Shown here: in pieces, positions 8,116 to 15,624 of the stretch
How the letters are laid out: the number at the start of each line of letters is the position of its first letter
Position numbering within the stretch: position 1 is the first letter of the stretch
NCBI GenBank assembly: GCA_937951935.1
Contig: CALGAM010000063.1
Coordinates: forward strand, 1 to 19,515
Source: an uncultured Micromonospora sp.
Lineage (GTDB): Bacteria; Actinomycetota; Actinomycetes; Mycobacteriales; Micromonosporaceae
DNA: 19,515 nt
Direction of reading: 5' to 3'
Position numbers and translations under genes: made by a program
The notes under the pieces: model-generated
Databases searched by the model: none
Told to the model about the DNA's origin: nothing
Seen by the model: the letters and a program-made list of their open reading frames with translations, nothing else

Positions 8116-10035
8116 GTGGAACATACTGTGGAGTACGCCCAGGCCACGGGGTTGCTGGGCAGCGTGTGGCTGCTGGTGGCCATCCCGGCGGTCAGCGCCG
8201 CGATCCTCCTGCTGCTCGGCCGGCGGGCCGACCGGTGGGGACACTGGCTCGGCGTCGGCAGCGTCGGCGTCGCCTTCGTCCTCGGCCTGACCTACTTCTT
8301 CCAACTGCGCGGCCTGTCCAACCGCTCGGTCGAGCGCAGCCTCTGGGAGTTCATCACCGTCGGCAACCTCCGCGTGGACTTCGGCCTGCTGTTCGACCCG
8401 CTGGCCGCGGTCTTCGTCCTGCTGATCACCGGTGTGGGCTTCCTGATCCACCTGTACGCGGTCGGCTACATGGCGCACGATCCCGGTCGGCGCCGGTTCT
8501 TCGGGTTCTTCAACCTGTTCGTCGCCGCGATGCTGCTGCTGGTGCTCGGCAACAACTACGTGATGCTCTACCTCGGCTGGGAGGGTGTGGGTGTCGCGTC
8601 GTACCTGCTGATCTCGTTCTGGCAGGAGCGGCCGAGCGCGGCGACCGCCGGCAAGAAGGCGTTCCTGATGAACCGGGTCGGCGACGCCGGGCTGGCGATC
8701 GCGATCTTCATCATGTTCGCGACCCTGGGCAGCACCCAGTACGCCGACGTCTTCAACGGTGTGGGTGCGCTGGCCGGCGGCACGGTGCTGGCGATGGGCC
8801 TGCTGCTGCTCCTCGGCGCCACCGGCAAGTCCGGCCAGTTCCCGTTGCAGGCGTGGTTGCCGGACGCGATGGAGGGCCCGACCCCGGTCTCCGCGCTGAT
8901 CCACGCCGCCACCATGGTGACCGCCGGCGTCTACCTGATCGCCCGCTCCAACCCGATCTTCTCGCTCGACCCGACGCTGCAGACCGTGGTGGTCAGCGTC
9001 GGTGCCCTGACCCTGCTGATGGGCTGCGTCATCGGCGCGGCCAAGGACGACATCAAGCGGGTCCTCGCCTGGTCGACGGTGAGCCAGATCGGCTACATGT
9101 TCCTCGGCGTCGGCCTCGGCGGCGGGGCGTACGCGCTGGCCATCATCCACCTGCTGGCGCACGGCTTCTTCAAGGCCAACATGTTCCTCGGCGCCGGCTC
9201 GGTGATGCACGGCATGAAGGACCAGGTCAACATCCGCCGCTTCGGCGGACTGGCCAGGCACATGCGGATCACCTGGATCACCTTCGGCCTCGGCTGGCTG
9301 GCGATCATCGGCATGTTCCCGTTCTCCGGCTACTTCACCAAGGAGCCGATCATCGTCGCCGCGTTCGAGCGGGAGGGCTGGACCGCCTGGCTGTACGGCG
9401 GTGCCGCGCTGCTCGGCGCCGGCCTCACCGCCTTCTACATGACCCGGCTCTTCGTCCTCACCTTCCACGGGCCGAAGCGGTGGACCGAGGACATCGACCA
9501 CCCGCACGAGTCTCCGCCGATCATGACGGTCCCGCTGATCCTGCTCGGCATCGGCTCGGTGGTCGCCGGTGGGCTGATGGCCAGCCCGGTCGCGGACTGG
9601 CTCACCCCGGTGCTCGGCGGGCACGGCGAGGCGCACGAGCCGGTGCTGCCGCACGTCGCGATCACCGTCCTCTCGCTCACCCTGACCGTGCTCGGCGCCG
9701 GCCTGGCCTGGCTGCTGTTCCGCAACGGCACCGCCCTGCAGGAGCAGCCGGCCGGCCCGCTGGTCCGGGCCGCCCGGCGCAACCTCTACACCGACGCCTT
9801 CAACGAGGTGGTCTTCGAGAAGCCGGGCGTCTTCCTCACCCGGGCGCTGGTCTTCCTCGACAACCGGGGCATCGACGGGCTGGTCAACGCCCTGGCCGCC
9901 GCCGTGGGCGGCAGCTCCGGCCGACTGCGCCGGCTGCAGACCGGCTTCGTCCGGTCGTACGCGATGTCCATGCTGACCGGCGCCGTGCTGGTGGTGGCGG
10001 CGTTCCTGGCGGTGCAGGCGGGGTGGTTCGCGTGA
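8116..10035 (+). CDS. nuoL: NADH-quinone oxidoreductase subunit L (antiporter-like)
   Basis: NuoL is the distal antiporter-like subunit that carries the long lateral helix. Its 639 residues match the family. Key polar residues are E156 in LYLGWEGVGVASYLLI, K238 in GATGKSGQFPLQAWLPDA and H263 in SALIHAATMVTAGVYLIAR, the signature of the proton-conducting Nqo12 type. Many hydrophobic helices occur along the whole length, ending with a last helix at about 615-636 after an amphipathic stretch. GTG 8116 has AAGAGGGG at 8101-8108 upstream and lies 13 bases after nuoK. The TGA at 10033 overlaps a GTG, which opens a small frame toward nuoM. Confidence 0.97.
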   Translation: MEHTVEYAQATGLLGSVWLLVAIPAVSAAILLLLGRRADRWGHWLGVGSVGVAFVLGLTYFFQLRGLSNRSVERSLWEFITVGNLRVDFGLLFDPLAAVFVLLITGVGFLIHLYAVGYMAHDPGRRRFFGFFNLFVAAMLLLVLGNNYVMLYLGWEGVGVASYLLISFWQERPSAATAGKKAFLMNRVGDAGLAIAIFIMFATLGSTQYADVFNGVGALAGGTVLAMGLLLLLGATGKSGQFPLQAWLPDAMEGPTPVSALIHAATMVTAGVYLIARSNPIFSLDPTLQTVVVSVGALTLLMGCVIGAAKDDIKRVLAWSTVSQIGYMFLGVGLGGGAYALAIIHLLAHGFFKANMFLGAGSVMHGMKDQVNIRRFGGLARHMRITWITFGLGWLAIIGMFPFSGYFTKEPIIVAAFEREGWTAWLYGGAALLGAGLTAFYMTRLFVLTFHGPKRWTEDIDHPHESPPIMTVPLILLGIGSVVAGGLMASPVADWLTPVLGGHGEAHEPVLPHVAITVLSLTLTVLGAGLAWLLFRNGTALQEQPAGPLVRAARRNLYTDAFNEVVFEKPGVFLTRALVFLDNRGIDGLVNALAAAVGGSSGRLRRLQTGFVRSYAMSMLTGAVLVVAAFLAVQAGWFA

Positions 10036-10118
10036 CCCACCTGAACCCACCGGCCACGCCGATTCACCCGGCCGGAGCTGTCCGGCCGGGTGCTGACGAC
10101 GGAGGTAAGGCCGAATGA
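10032..10118 (+). CDS. Possible bridging mini-ORF between nuoL and nuoM (28 aa)
   Basis: GTG 10032 overlaps the nuoL stop as GTGA, with a modest GGGGTGG upstream. Twenty-eight codons lead to TGA 10116-10118, which overlaps the nuoM ATG 10115 as ATGA. The frame passes through the perfect hairpin at 10065-10092, so ribosomes translating it would melt that structure. The peptide (VTHLNPPATP to DDGGKAE) is not recognisable. It is one of four similar frames in this operon and may be a coupling device or chance. Confidence 0.3.
   Translation: MTHLNPPATPIHPAGAVRPGADDGGKAE
10065..10092 (+). other. Perfect 12-bp RNA hairpin between nuoL and nuoM
   Basis: CACCCGGCCGGA, a GCTG loop and TCCGGCCGGGTG form a perfect 12-base-pair stem. 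There is no T-run after it, and the nuoM ribosome binding site begins nine bases downstream. Because it is inside an operon it is more likely an mRNA stability, attenuation or processing element than a full terminator. This role is inferred. Confidence 0.7.
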
Positions 10119-11653
10119 TGTCCGACTTCCCCTTCCTCTCGGTGCTCACCGTCGCACCGCTGGTCGGTGGCCTGCTGGTGGTGTTCCTTCCCGCCAGCAG
10201 GGGTGAGCTGGCCAAGCGGGTCGCGTTCGGCTGGTCACTGGCCGTCCTGGCCCTCGCGGTCGGCATGTGGGTGGCGTTCGACGCCGGCGGCGACCGCCTC
10301 CAGCTGCGCGAGTCGTACCCGTGGATCCCGGCCTGGGGAGTCAACCTCACCTTCGCGGCCGACGGGATCGCCCTGGTCATGCTGATGCTGATCGCACTGC
10401 TCGTGCCGGTGGTGATCCTCGCGTCGTGGCACGACGCGGACAACCTCAAACGGTCGGTGCCGGTCTACTTCGCGCTCCTGCTCTTCCTCGAGAGCACGAT
10501 GATCGGCGTCTTCGCCGCCGCCGACGTCTTCCTCTTCTACGTCTTCTTCGAGGTCATGCTGGTGCCGATGTACTTCCTCATCGGCAGCTACGGCGGCCAC
10601 CAGCGGCAGTACGCGGCGGTGAAGTTCTTCCTCTACTCCCTGGTCGGCGGGCTGTTCATGCTGGCCGCGGTGATCGGGCTGTGGGCGCTGGGCGGGAGGA
10701 CCTTCGACTGGCAGGCGCTGACCCAGGCGGACCTCTCCACCGGCGCCGAGCGTTGGCTCTTCCTCGGCTTCTTCGTCGCCTTCGCGATCAAGGCGCCGTT
10801 CTTCCCGTTCCACACCTGGTTGCCGGACGCCGGTGGCGCCGCCCCCGCCGGGGCCGCCGCCCTGCTGGTCGGTGTGCTCGACAAGGTCGGCACCTTCGGC
10901 ATCCTGCGGTACTGCCTGCCGCTGTTCCCGGAGGCGTCGAAGTGGTTCGCCCCGTGGGCGATCGCGCTGGCGCTGGTCGGGATCATCTACGCGGCGCTGC
11001 TGGCGGTCGGGCAGAACGACCTGAAGCGGCTGGTGTCCTACACCTCGATCGCCCACTTCGGCTTCATCGGGGTCGGCATCTTCGCCTTCACCACCCAGGC
11101 GGGGACCGGCGCGGTGCTCTACATGGTCAACCACGGCCTGGCGACCGGTCTGCTCTTCCTGGTGGTCGGGATGCTCGTGGCCCGGCGCGGCTCCGCGCTG
11201 ATCAGCGACTTCGGCGGCGCCGCAAAGCTGGTCCCCGTCCTGGCCGGGGTGCTCTTCTTCGCCGGTCTCGCCTCGCTGGCCCTGCCCGGCACGGCGCCGT
11301 TCGTCTCCGAGTTCCTGGTGCTGATCGGGACGTTCACGGTGAACAAGCCGGTCGCGGTCGTCGCCACCGCCGGCATCATCCTGGCCGCCGCGTACGTGCT
11401 CTGGATGGTGCAGCGCACCACCCAGGGCACGTTGAACCCGGCGTTGACCGAGGTCGACGGGATGCGGCGGGACCTGTCGGTGCGGGAGAAGGTCGTGGTC
11501 GCCCCGCTGATCGCGCTCCTGCTGGTGCTCGGCTTCTACCCGAAGCCGGTCACCGATGTGATCAACCCGGCTGTCCAGGCCACGGTGGAGCAGGACCTCG
11601 GCCGCCAGGACCCGGCGCCGACGGTGGGCACCGTCCAGGAGGCACACCGGTGA
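10115..11653 (+). CDS. nuoM: NADH-quinone oxidoreductase subunit M (antiporter-like)
   Basis: NuoM is the middle-distal antiporter-like proton channel. Its 512 residues contain about 14 helices. E146 in FFEVMLVPMYFLIG and K226 in FAIKAPFFPFHTWLPDA match the essential Glu144 and Lys234 of E. coli. The segment after LPDA reads GGAAPAGAAALLVGVLDKVG rather than the common HTEAPTAGS form. K257 still provides the next channel lysine. GGAGG at 10101-10105 precedes ATG 10115, and a second ATG follows directly at 10118. The end of the gene carries AGGAGG (11637-11642), and its stop overlaps a GTG as GTGA. Confidence 0.97.
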   Translation: MMSDFPFLSVLTVAPLVGGLLVVFLPASRGELAKRVAFGWSLAVLALAVGMWVAFDAGGDRLQLRESYPWIPAWGVNLTFAADGIALVMLMLIALLVPVVILASWHDADNLKRSVPVYFALLLFLESTMIGVFAAADVFLFYVFFEVMLVPMYFLIGSYGGHQRQYAAVKFFLYSLVGGLFMLAAVIGLWALGGRTFDWQALTQADLSTGAERWLFLGFFVAFAIKAPFFPFHTWLPDAGGAAPAGAAALLVGVLDKVGTFGILRYCLPLFPEASKWFAPWAIALALVGIIYAALLAVGQNDLKRLVSYTSIAHFGFIGVGIFAFTTQAGTGAVLYMVNHGLATGLLFLVVGMLVARRGSALISDFGGAAKLVPVLAGVLFFAGLASLALPGTAPFVSEFLVLIGTFTVNKPVAVVATAGIILAAAYVLWMVQRTTQGTLNPALTEVDGMRRDLSVREKVVVAPLIALLLVLGFYPKPVTDVINPAVQATVEQDLGRQDPAPTVGTVQEAHR

Positions 11654-11712
11654 ACCGGCTGCCCGTCCCGAACGTACGGCTGTCAGTCGCGAACGTAAGG
11701 AAGGTCCGATGA
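11650..11712 (+). CDS. Possible bridging mini-ORF between nuoM and nuoN (20 aa)
   Basis: GTG 11650 overlaps the nuoM stop as GTGA and has a perfect AGGAGG seven bases upstream (11637-11642), which is hard to explain if nothing starts there. Twenty codons (VNRLPVPNVRLSVANVRKVR) run to TGA 11710-11712, overlapping the nuoN ATG as ATGA. The frame contains a 21-base internal repeat, giving the peptide echo PVPNVR and SVANVR. It may be a relay for coupled translation. The peptide itself is not recognised. Confidence 0.4.
   Translation: MNRLPVPNVRLSVANVRKVR
11665..11700 (+). repeat. Short direct repeat with 21-base period in the nuoM-nuoN spacer
   Basis: GTCCCGAACGTACGG (11665-11679) recurs as GTCGCGAACGTAAGG (11686-11700) with 13 of 15 bases identical. 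The second copy resembles the core AGTCGCGAACGGAGGG of the repeat before nuoG and nuoH, with GTAAGG in place of GGAGGG. It contributes to the nuoN ribosome binding site AAGGAAGG. Confidence 0.6.
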
Positions 11713-13265
11713 CGGATCTCAAGCTCCCGGCGCTCGACTACGCGGCACTCGCGCCGATCCTCATCCTGTTCGGGGCATCGCTGCTCGGGGTCCTCGTCGA
11801 GGCCTTCGTCCCGCGGGCCCGCCGGCACGGGGTGCAGCTCGTCCTCAGCCTGCTCGCCGTGGTCGGCGCGCTGGTGGCGGTGGTGCTCAACGCGAACGAC
11901 CGGCTGGTCACCGCCGGCAGCGCGGTCGCGATCGACGGGCCCGCGCTGTTCCTGCAGGGCGCGATCCTGGTCCTGGCCGGTGTCTCGCTGCTGCTGATCG
12001 GGGAGCGCGCGGTCCAGCGCGGCGGCGCCTTCGTGGCGCAGGCCGCGGTGACCGTCGGTTCGCCGGAGGACAACCAGCAGGCGGAGAAGCAGGGCGGGCT
12101 GACCGAGGTCTACCCGCTGACCCTCTTCGCCGTCTCCGGCATGCTGCTCTTCGTCGCCGCGAACGACCTGCTGACGATGTTCGTCGCCCTGGAGGCGTTC
12201 TCGCTGCCGCTCTACCTGCTCTGCGCGCTGGCCCGCCGCCGGCGGCTGCTGAGTCAGGAGGCGGCGCTGAAGTACTTCCTGCTCGGCTCGTACGCCTCGG
12301 CGTTCTTCCTGTTCGGGATGGCGCTGGTCTACGGCTTCACGGCCGGCGCGGGCGACCAGGGCGGCGGGGTGGACTTCGCCACCATCCGAAACGCGGTCAC
12401 CAACTCGTCGACCAGCTCGATCCTGCTGCTCGCCGGTCTGGCGCTGCTCGCCATCGGTCTCCTGTTCAAGATCGCGGCGGCGCCGTTCCACATCTGGACC
12501 CCGGACGTCTACCAGGGGGCCCCGACCCCGGTCACCGGCTTCATGGCCGCCTGCACCAAGGCCGCCGCGTTCGGTGGTCTGCTCCGGGTGCTCTACGTCG
12601 CGTTCGTCGGCGCGAGCTGGGACTTCAAGCCGGTACTCGGGGTGATCGCCATCCTGACGATGCTGGTCGGCGCGGTCCTGGCGGTCACCCAGACCGACAT
12701 CAAACGGCTGCTCGCCTACTCGTCGGTGGCGAACGCCGGCTACCTGCTGGTCGGTGTCCTGGCGCTGTCCCGCGACGGGCTCTCCAGCACGATGTTCTAC
12801 CTGGTGGCGTACGGCTTCTCGGTGCTCGCCGCGTTCGGCGTGGTGACCCTGGTCCGGGACGCCGACGGCGAGGCGACCCACCTCTCCCGGTGGGCCGGGC
12901 TCGGACGGCGCTCCCCGCTGTACGCCGGGCTGTTCACCGTCGTGCTGCTCGCCTTCGCCGGTATTCCGTTGACCAGCGGCTTCACCAGCAAGTTCGCGGT
13001 CTTCGGGGCGGCGTTGGACGCCGGGCAGGCCTGGCTGGTGATCGCCGGCGTGGTGACCAGCATGATCCTCGCCTTCCCGTACCTGCGGGTCGTGGTGATG
13101 ATGTGGCTGTCGGAACCGGGTGACGCCACGCCGAGCGTCTCCCTGCCGGGCGGGCTGACCGCCGCCGCGCTGGGGATCGGGGTGCTGGCCACCCTGGTGC
13201 TCGGGGTTGCCCCGGCGCCGCTGCTCGACCTGGCCAACGGCGCCGCCGAGTTCGTCGGACGATGA
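11709..13265 (+). CDS. nuoN: NADH-quinone oxidoreductase subunit N (antiporter-like)
   Basis: NuoN is the antiporter-like subunit closest to NuoK. Its 518 residues show about 14 helices. Expected polar residues are E162 in FVALEAFSLPLYLL, K254 in LLFKIAAAPFHIWTPDVYQG, and K284 in ACTKAAAFGG following APTPVTGFMA. A hydrophilic loop of about 25 residues (about 115-135, GSPEDNQQAEKQGG) interrupts the early helices, as in other actinobacteria. ATG 11709 has AAGGAAGG at 11697-11704 and overlaps the stop of a 20-codon frame. It is the last complex I gene, and its stop TGA 13263-13265 leaves 63 bases before the next gene. Confidence 0.97.
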   Translation: MTDLKLPALDYAALAPILILFGASLLGVLVEAFVPRARRHGVQLVLSLLAVVGALVAVVLNANDRLVTAGSAVAIDGPALFLQGAILVLAGVSLLLIGERAVQRGGAFVAQAAVTVGSPEDNQQAEKQGGLTEVYPLTLFAVSGMLLFVAANDLLTMFVALEAFSLPLYLLCALARRRRLLSQEAALKYFLLGSYASAFFLFGMALVYGFTAGAGDQGGGVDFATIRNAVTNSSTSSILLLAGLALLAIGLLFKIAAAPFHIWTPDVYQGAPTPVTGFMAACTKAAAFGGLLRVLYVAFVGASWDFKPVLGVIAILTMLVGAVLAVTQTDIKRLLAYSSVANAGYLLVGVLALSRDGLSSTMFYLVAYGFSVLAAFGVVTLVRDADGEATHLSRWAGLGRRSPLYAGLFTVVLLAFAGIPLTSGFTSKFAVFGAALDAGQAWLVIAGVVTSMILAFPYLRVVVMMWLSEPGDATPSVSLPGGLTAAALGIGVLATLVLGVAPAPLLDLANGAAEFVGR

Positions 13266-13328
13266 CCGGATCTCGGCTCACTTTCGCGTCCGACCGCCCC
13301 CCACCAGGTCTTCTCCGGCGGGTGTGGC

Positions 13329-14360
13329 ATGGTTGAAGGCGTGGGGGGAACGGCTGGCGGGATTGCGGCACTCGGGATCGACTTCGCCGACGAGCGGGTC
13401 GAGGCCTCGATCGCCCGGGTGCTCGCCGAGGTGGAGGCCGAGCTGCGGCGCACGGTCGTCAGCGCCGATCCGCTGGTGACCGAGGCCGCGCGGCACCTGC
13501 TGGACGCCGGGGGCAAGCGGTTCCGGCCGTTGCTCGTCGCCCTCGGCGCCCAGTTCGGTAACCCGGACGCTCCCCAGGTGGTGCCGGCGGCGGTGGTGAT
13601 GGAGCTGACCCACCTGGCGACGCTCTACCACGACGACGTGATGGACGAGGCGCCGCTGCGCCGGGGCACACCGAGCGCCAACTCCCGGTGGAGCAACTCG
13701 GTGGCGATCCTGGTCGGTGACTACCTCTTCGCCCGGGCCGCGGACATCGCCGCGGACCTGGGCATCGAGGCGGTCCGGTTGCAGGCCCGGACGTTCTCCC
13801 GGCTGGTGCACGGCCAGATCGCCGAGACGGTGGGGCCGCGCGGCGGCGTCGACCCGGTCGCGCACTACCTGGAGGTCATCGCGGAGAAGACCGGCTCGCT
13901 GATCGCGACCTCCGCCCGGTTCGGCGGGATGTTCGGCGGTGCCGATGCCGCGTACACGGAGGCCCTCGCCGGGTACGGCGAGACCATCGGCATGGCGTTC
14001 CAACTCTCCGACGACCTGCTCGACATCGCCTCCGAGACGGTGCAGTCCGGCAAGACCCCCGGCACCGACCTGCGGGAGGGCGTCCCGACCCTGCCGGTGT
14101 TGTACGCCCTGGCCTCCGACGACCGAGACGCCGCCTCGATGCGGCTGCGGGAGATCCTCGCCCAGGGGCCGGTCACCGACGACGCGCTGCACGCCGAGGC
14201 TCTCAGCCTGCTCCGGGAGTCCCCGGCGATGAAGCGGGCCCGGGAGACGGTGCGCAGCTACGCCGAGGAGGCCCGGACCCGACTCGCCCCGCTGCCGGCG
14301 GGTGCCCCCCGCCGGGCGCTGGAGCGGCTCTGCGACGTCATCGCCGACCGTACGGGCTGA
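13329..14360 (+). CDS. Polyprenyl (long-chain isoprenyl) diphosphate synthase
   Basis: This enzyme condenses isopentenyl diphosphate onto an allylic diphosphate to make a long trans-polyprenyl chain, most likely the menaquinone side chain. The family marks are clear: GGKRFRP (61-67), the first Asp-rich motif DDVMD (102-106) preceded by small residues (A97, T98) that permit long products, GDYLFARA (130-137) and the second Asp-rich motif DDLLD (228-232). The 343-residue length is normal. ATG 13329 has only a weak GGCGGGTG upstream, and GTG 13344 is a less likely alternative. Its place 63 bases after nuoN on the same strand suggests co-transcription with complex I, which reduces menaquinone. The exact chain length cannot be read from sequence. 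Confidence 0.92.
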   Translation: MVEGVGGTAGGIAALGIDFADERVEASIARVLAEVEAELRRTVVSADPLVTEAARHLLDAGGKRFRPLLVALGAQFGNPDAPQVVPAAVVMELTHLATLYHDDVMDEAPLRRGTPSANSRWSNSVAILVGDYLFARAADIAADLGIEAVRLQARTFSRLVHGQIAETVGPRGGVDPVAHYLEVIAEKTGSLIATSARFGGMFGGADAAYTEALAGYGETIGMAFQLSDDLLDIASETVQSGKTPGTDLREGVPTLPVLYALASDDRDAASMRLREILAQGPVTDDALHAEALSLLRESPAMKRARETVRSYAEEARTRLAPLPAGAPRRALERLCDVIADRTG

Positions 14361-14364
14361 CGGG

Positions 14365-15624
14365 TCAGGAGGAGCTCCTCCCGTCGGTGTCCACGCCGTG
14401 GTGCACCCCGCCAGGGGGTTCTCCGCCGTCCGCCCCGGACGTCGCCCGGCGGGCCAGCAGCAGCCGGCGGCCGGCGAGCATGAGGGTGGCGGCGAGTAGC
14501 ATCGCCCCGGCCGCGGTGAGCCACATCACCGGGTAGCCGAGGTGGCCGGCGACCGCCCCCAGCCCGAGCGGGCCGAGACTGCCGCCCGCGTACACCCCGG
14601 TCTGGGTGATCGAGGTGGCGGCCGCCGGGGCCTGCGGGTGGAGCCGGACCACGGCGAAGTTCAACAGCCCGGGCCAGGCCCAGCCGACACCGAATCCGAG
14701 TACCACCCCGACGACCAGCGCGACCGGCCCGGCGACGGTGAGCAGGGTCAGCCCGGCGGCGCCGACGGTGAGCATCCCGGCGATGGTCGCGACGTGTCCG
14801 CCGGCGCGATGGTCGGCCCACCACCCCGTGCCGAGCCGACCGAGCAGGCAGAGTGCGCTGCCGAGGGTCAGCACCAGGCCGGCGAGTCCCGGCGAGAGAC
14901 CGCGGGCCACCGCCGAGTCGACCAGGAAGGTGCCGAGGGCGTTCGCGGCGGCGGCGGCCAGCGCGGCGGCGACGCCGAGGACCGCCAGGGCTCCGGTGGC
15001 CTGCCCGCGCCGCCGTCGGGTCGGCCGGGCGACCGGGATCGGGTCCGGTGGCACGAGGGGGAGGGCGGTCAGGGCCAGCCCGGTGGCGAGGACGAACGCC
15101 CAGCGCCAGCCGACGGTGAGCGCCACGGCCGGCACGGCGGCCCCGGCGAGCAGGGTCGCGGTGGGGATGGCGGACTGCTTGACCCCGAAGGAGAGGCCCT
15201 GCCGGCCGCGCGGGACGCCGCGGGCCAGCGACGTGTTGCTGGCGAGCTGTCCGAGCGCGTTGGCGCCGGCGCCGATCGCCAGCAGCCCGACCAGCGCCGG
15301 GTAGGAGTGGGCCAGGAGAGCGATGGCCAGGGTGGTCGTGGCGGCGAGCAGGATTCCGGCCCGGGCGACGACCACCGGGCCGTACCGCTCGACGAGGGCG
15401 CCGGACGGGATCGAGGCGAGTGCGCTGACGCCGAAGTAGACGGAGACCGCCAGGCCCAGCCCGGCGGGGGAGAGGTGCAGCTCGTCGCCGAGCTGCACCG
15501 CGAGTCCGCCGACGAGGAAGACCGGGAGTACGCAGGCGACGGTGGTGGCGGCGGCGCCGAGGACCGTACGACCGGGGCGGGAGAGGGTTACGGGGGGCGG
15601 GGGAGAAACCTCAAATTCGACCAT
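14365..15624 (-). CDS. MFS transporter (12 TM)
   Basis: This is a major facilitator superfamily protein of 419 residues with about 12 hydrophobic helices. An MFS motif-A-like loop is seen at GALVERYGPVVVARAG (75-90). A basic central loop PTRRRRGQ (201-208) separates the halves, and GVGWAWPGLLNFAVV (312-326) lies in the second half. The overall look is of a small-solute or drug transporter, but the substrate is unknown. The start chosen is ATG at 15624-15622 (MVEFEVSPPPP). An upstream ATG at 15702 would add 26 charged residues unlike a transporter N-terminus. No ribosome binding site precedes it, and a TAGGCT eight bases upstream suggests a leaderless message. It is tail to tail with the polyprenyl synthase (4-base gap) and divergent from the IclR gene. 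Confidence 0.85.
   Translation of the reverse strand: MVEFEVSPPPPVTLSRPGRTVLGAAATTVACVLPVFLVGGLAVQLGDELHLSPAGLGLAVSVYFGVSALASIPSGALVERYGPVVVARAGILLAATTTLAIALLAHSYPALVGLLAIGAGANALGQLASNTSLARGVPRGRQGLSFGVKQSAIPTATLLAGAAVPAVALTVGWRWAFVLATGLALTALPLVPPDPIPVARPTRRRRGQATGALAVLGVAAALAAAAANALGTFLVDSAVARGLSPGLAGLVLTLGSALCLLGRLGTGWWADHRAGGHVATIAGMLTVGAAGLTLLTVAGPVALVVGVVLGFGVGWAWPGLLNFAVVRLHPQAPAAATSITQTGVYAGGSLGPLGLGAVAGHLGYPVMWLTAAGAMLLAATLMLAGRRLLLARRATSGADGGEPPGGVHHGVDTDGRSSS
14368..14381. other. Perfect 14-base palindrome at a convergent gene junction
   Basis: GGAGGAGCTCCTCC is a perfect palindrome just inside the 3' end of the MFS gene and eight bases past the stop of the polyprenyl synthase. It could act as a weak bidirectional terminator for the two converging genes, but the stem is short and no T-run follows. 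Confidence 0.35.

Noticed and set aside
8038..10449. 803-codon open frame on the - strand opposite nuoL and nuoM
   Set aside because: It is an antisense shadow caused by high GC at third codon positions. The translation is low-complexity Arg/Gln/Asp/His-rich with no family features, while the + strand encodes clear NuoL and NuoM.
13262..13336. A fifth bridging frame from the nuoN stop (ATGA) into the polyprenyl synthase start
   Set aside because: No ribosome binding site precedes ATG 13262, the overlap with ATG 13329 is eight bases rather than four, and the start-to-start distance of 67 is 1 modulo 3. It is more likely chance and was not annotated as a gene.
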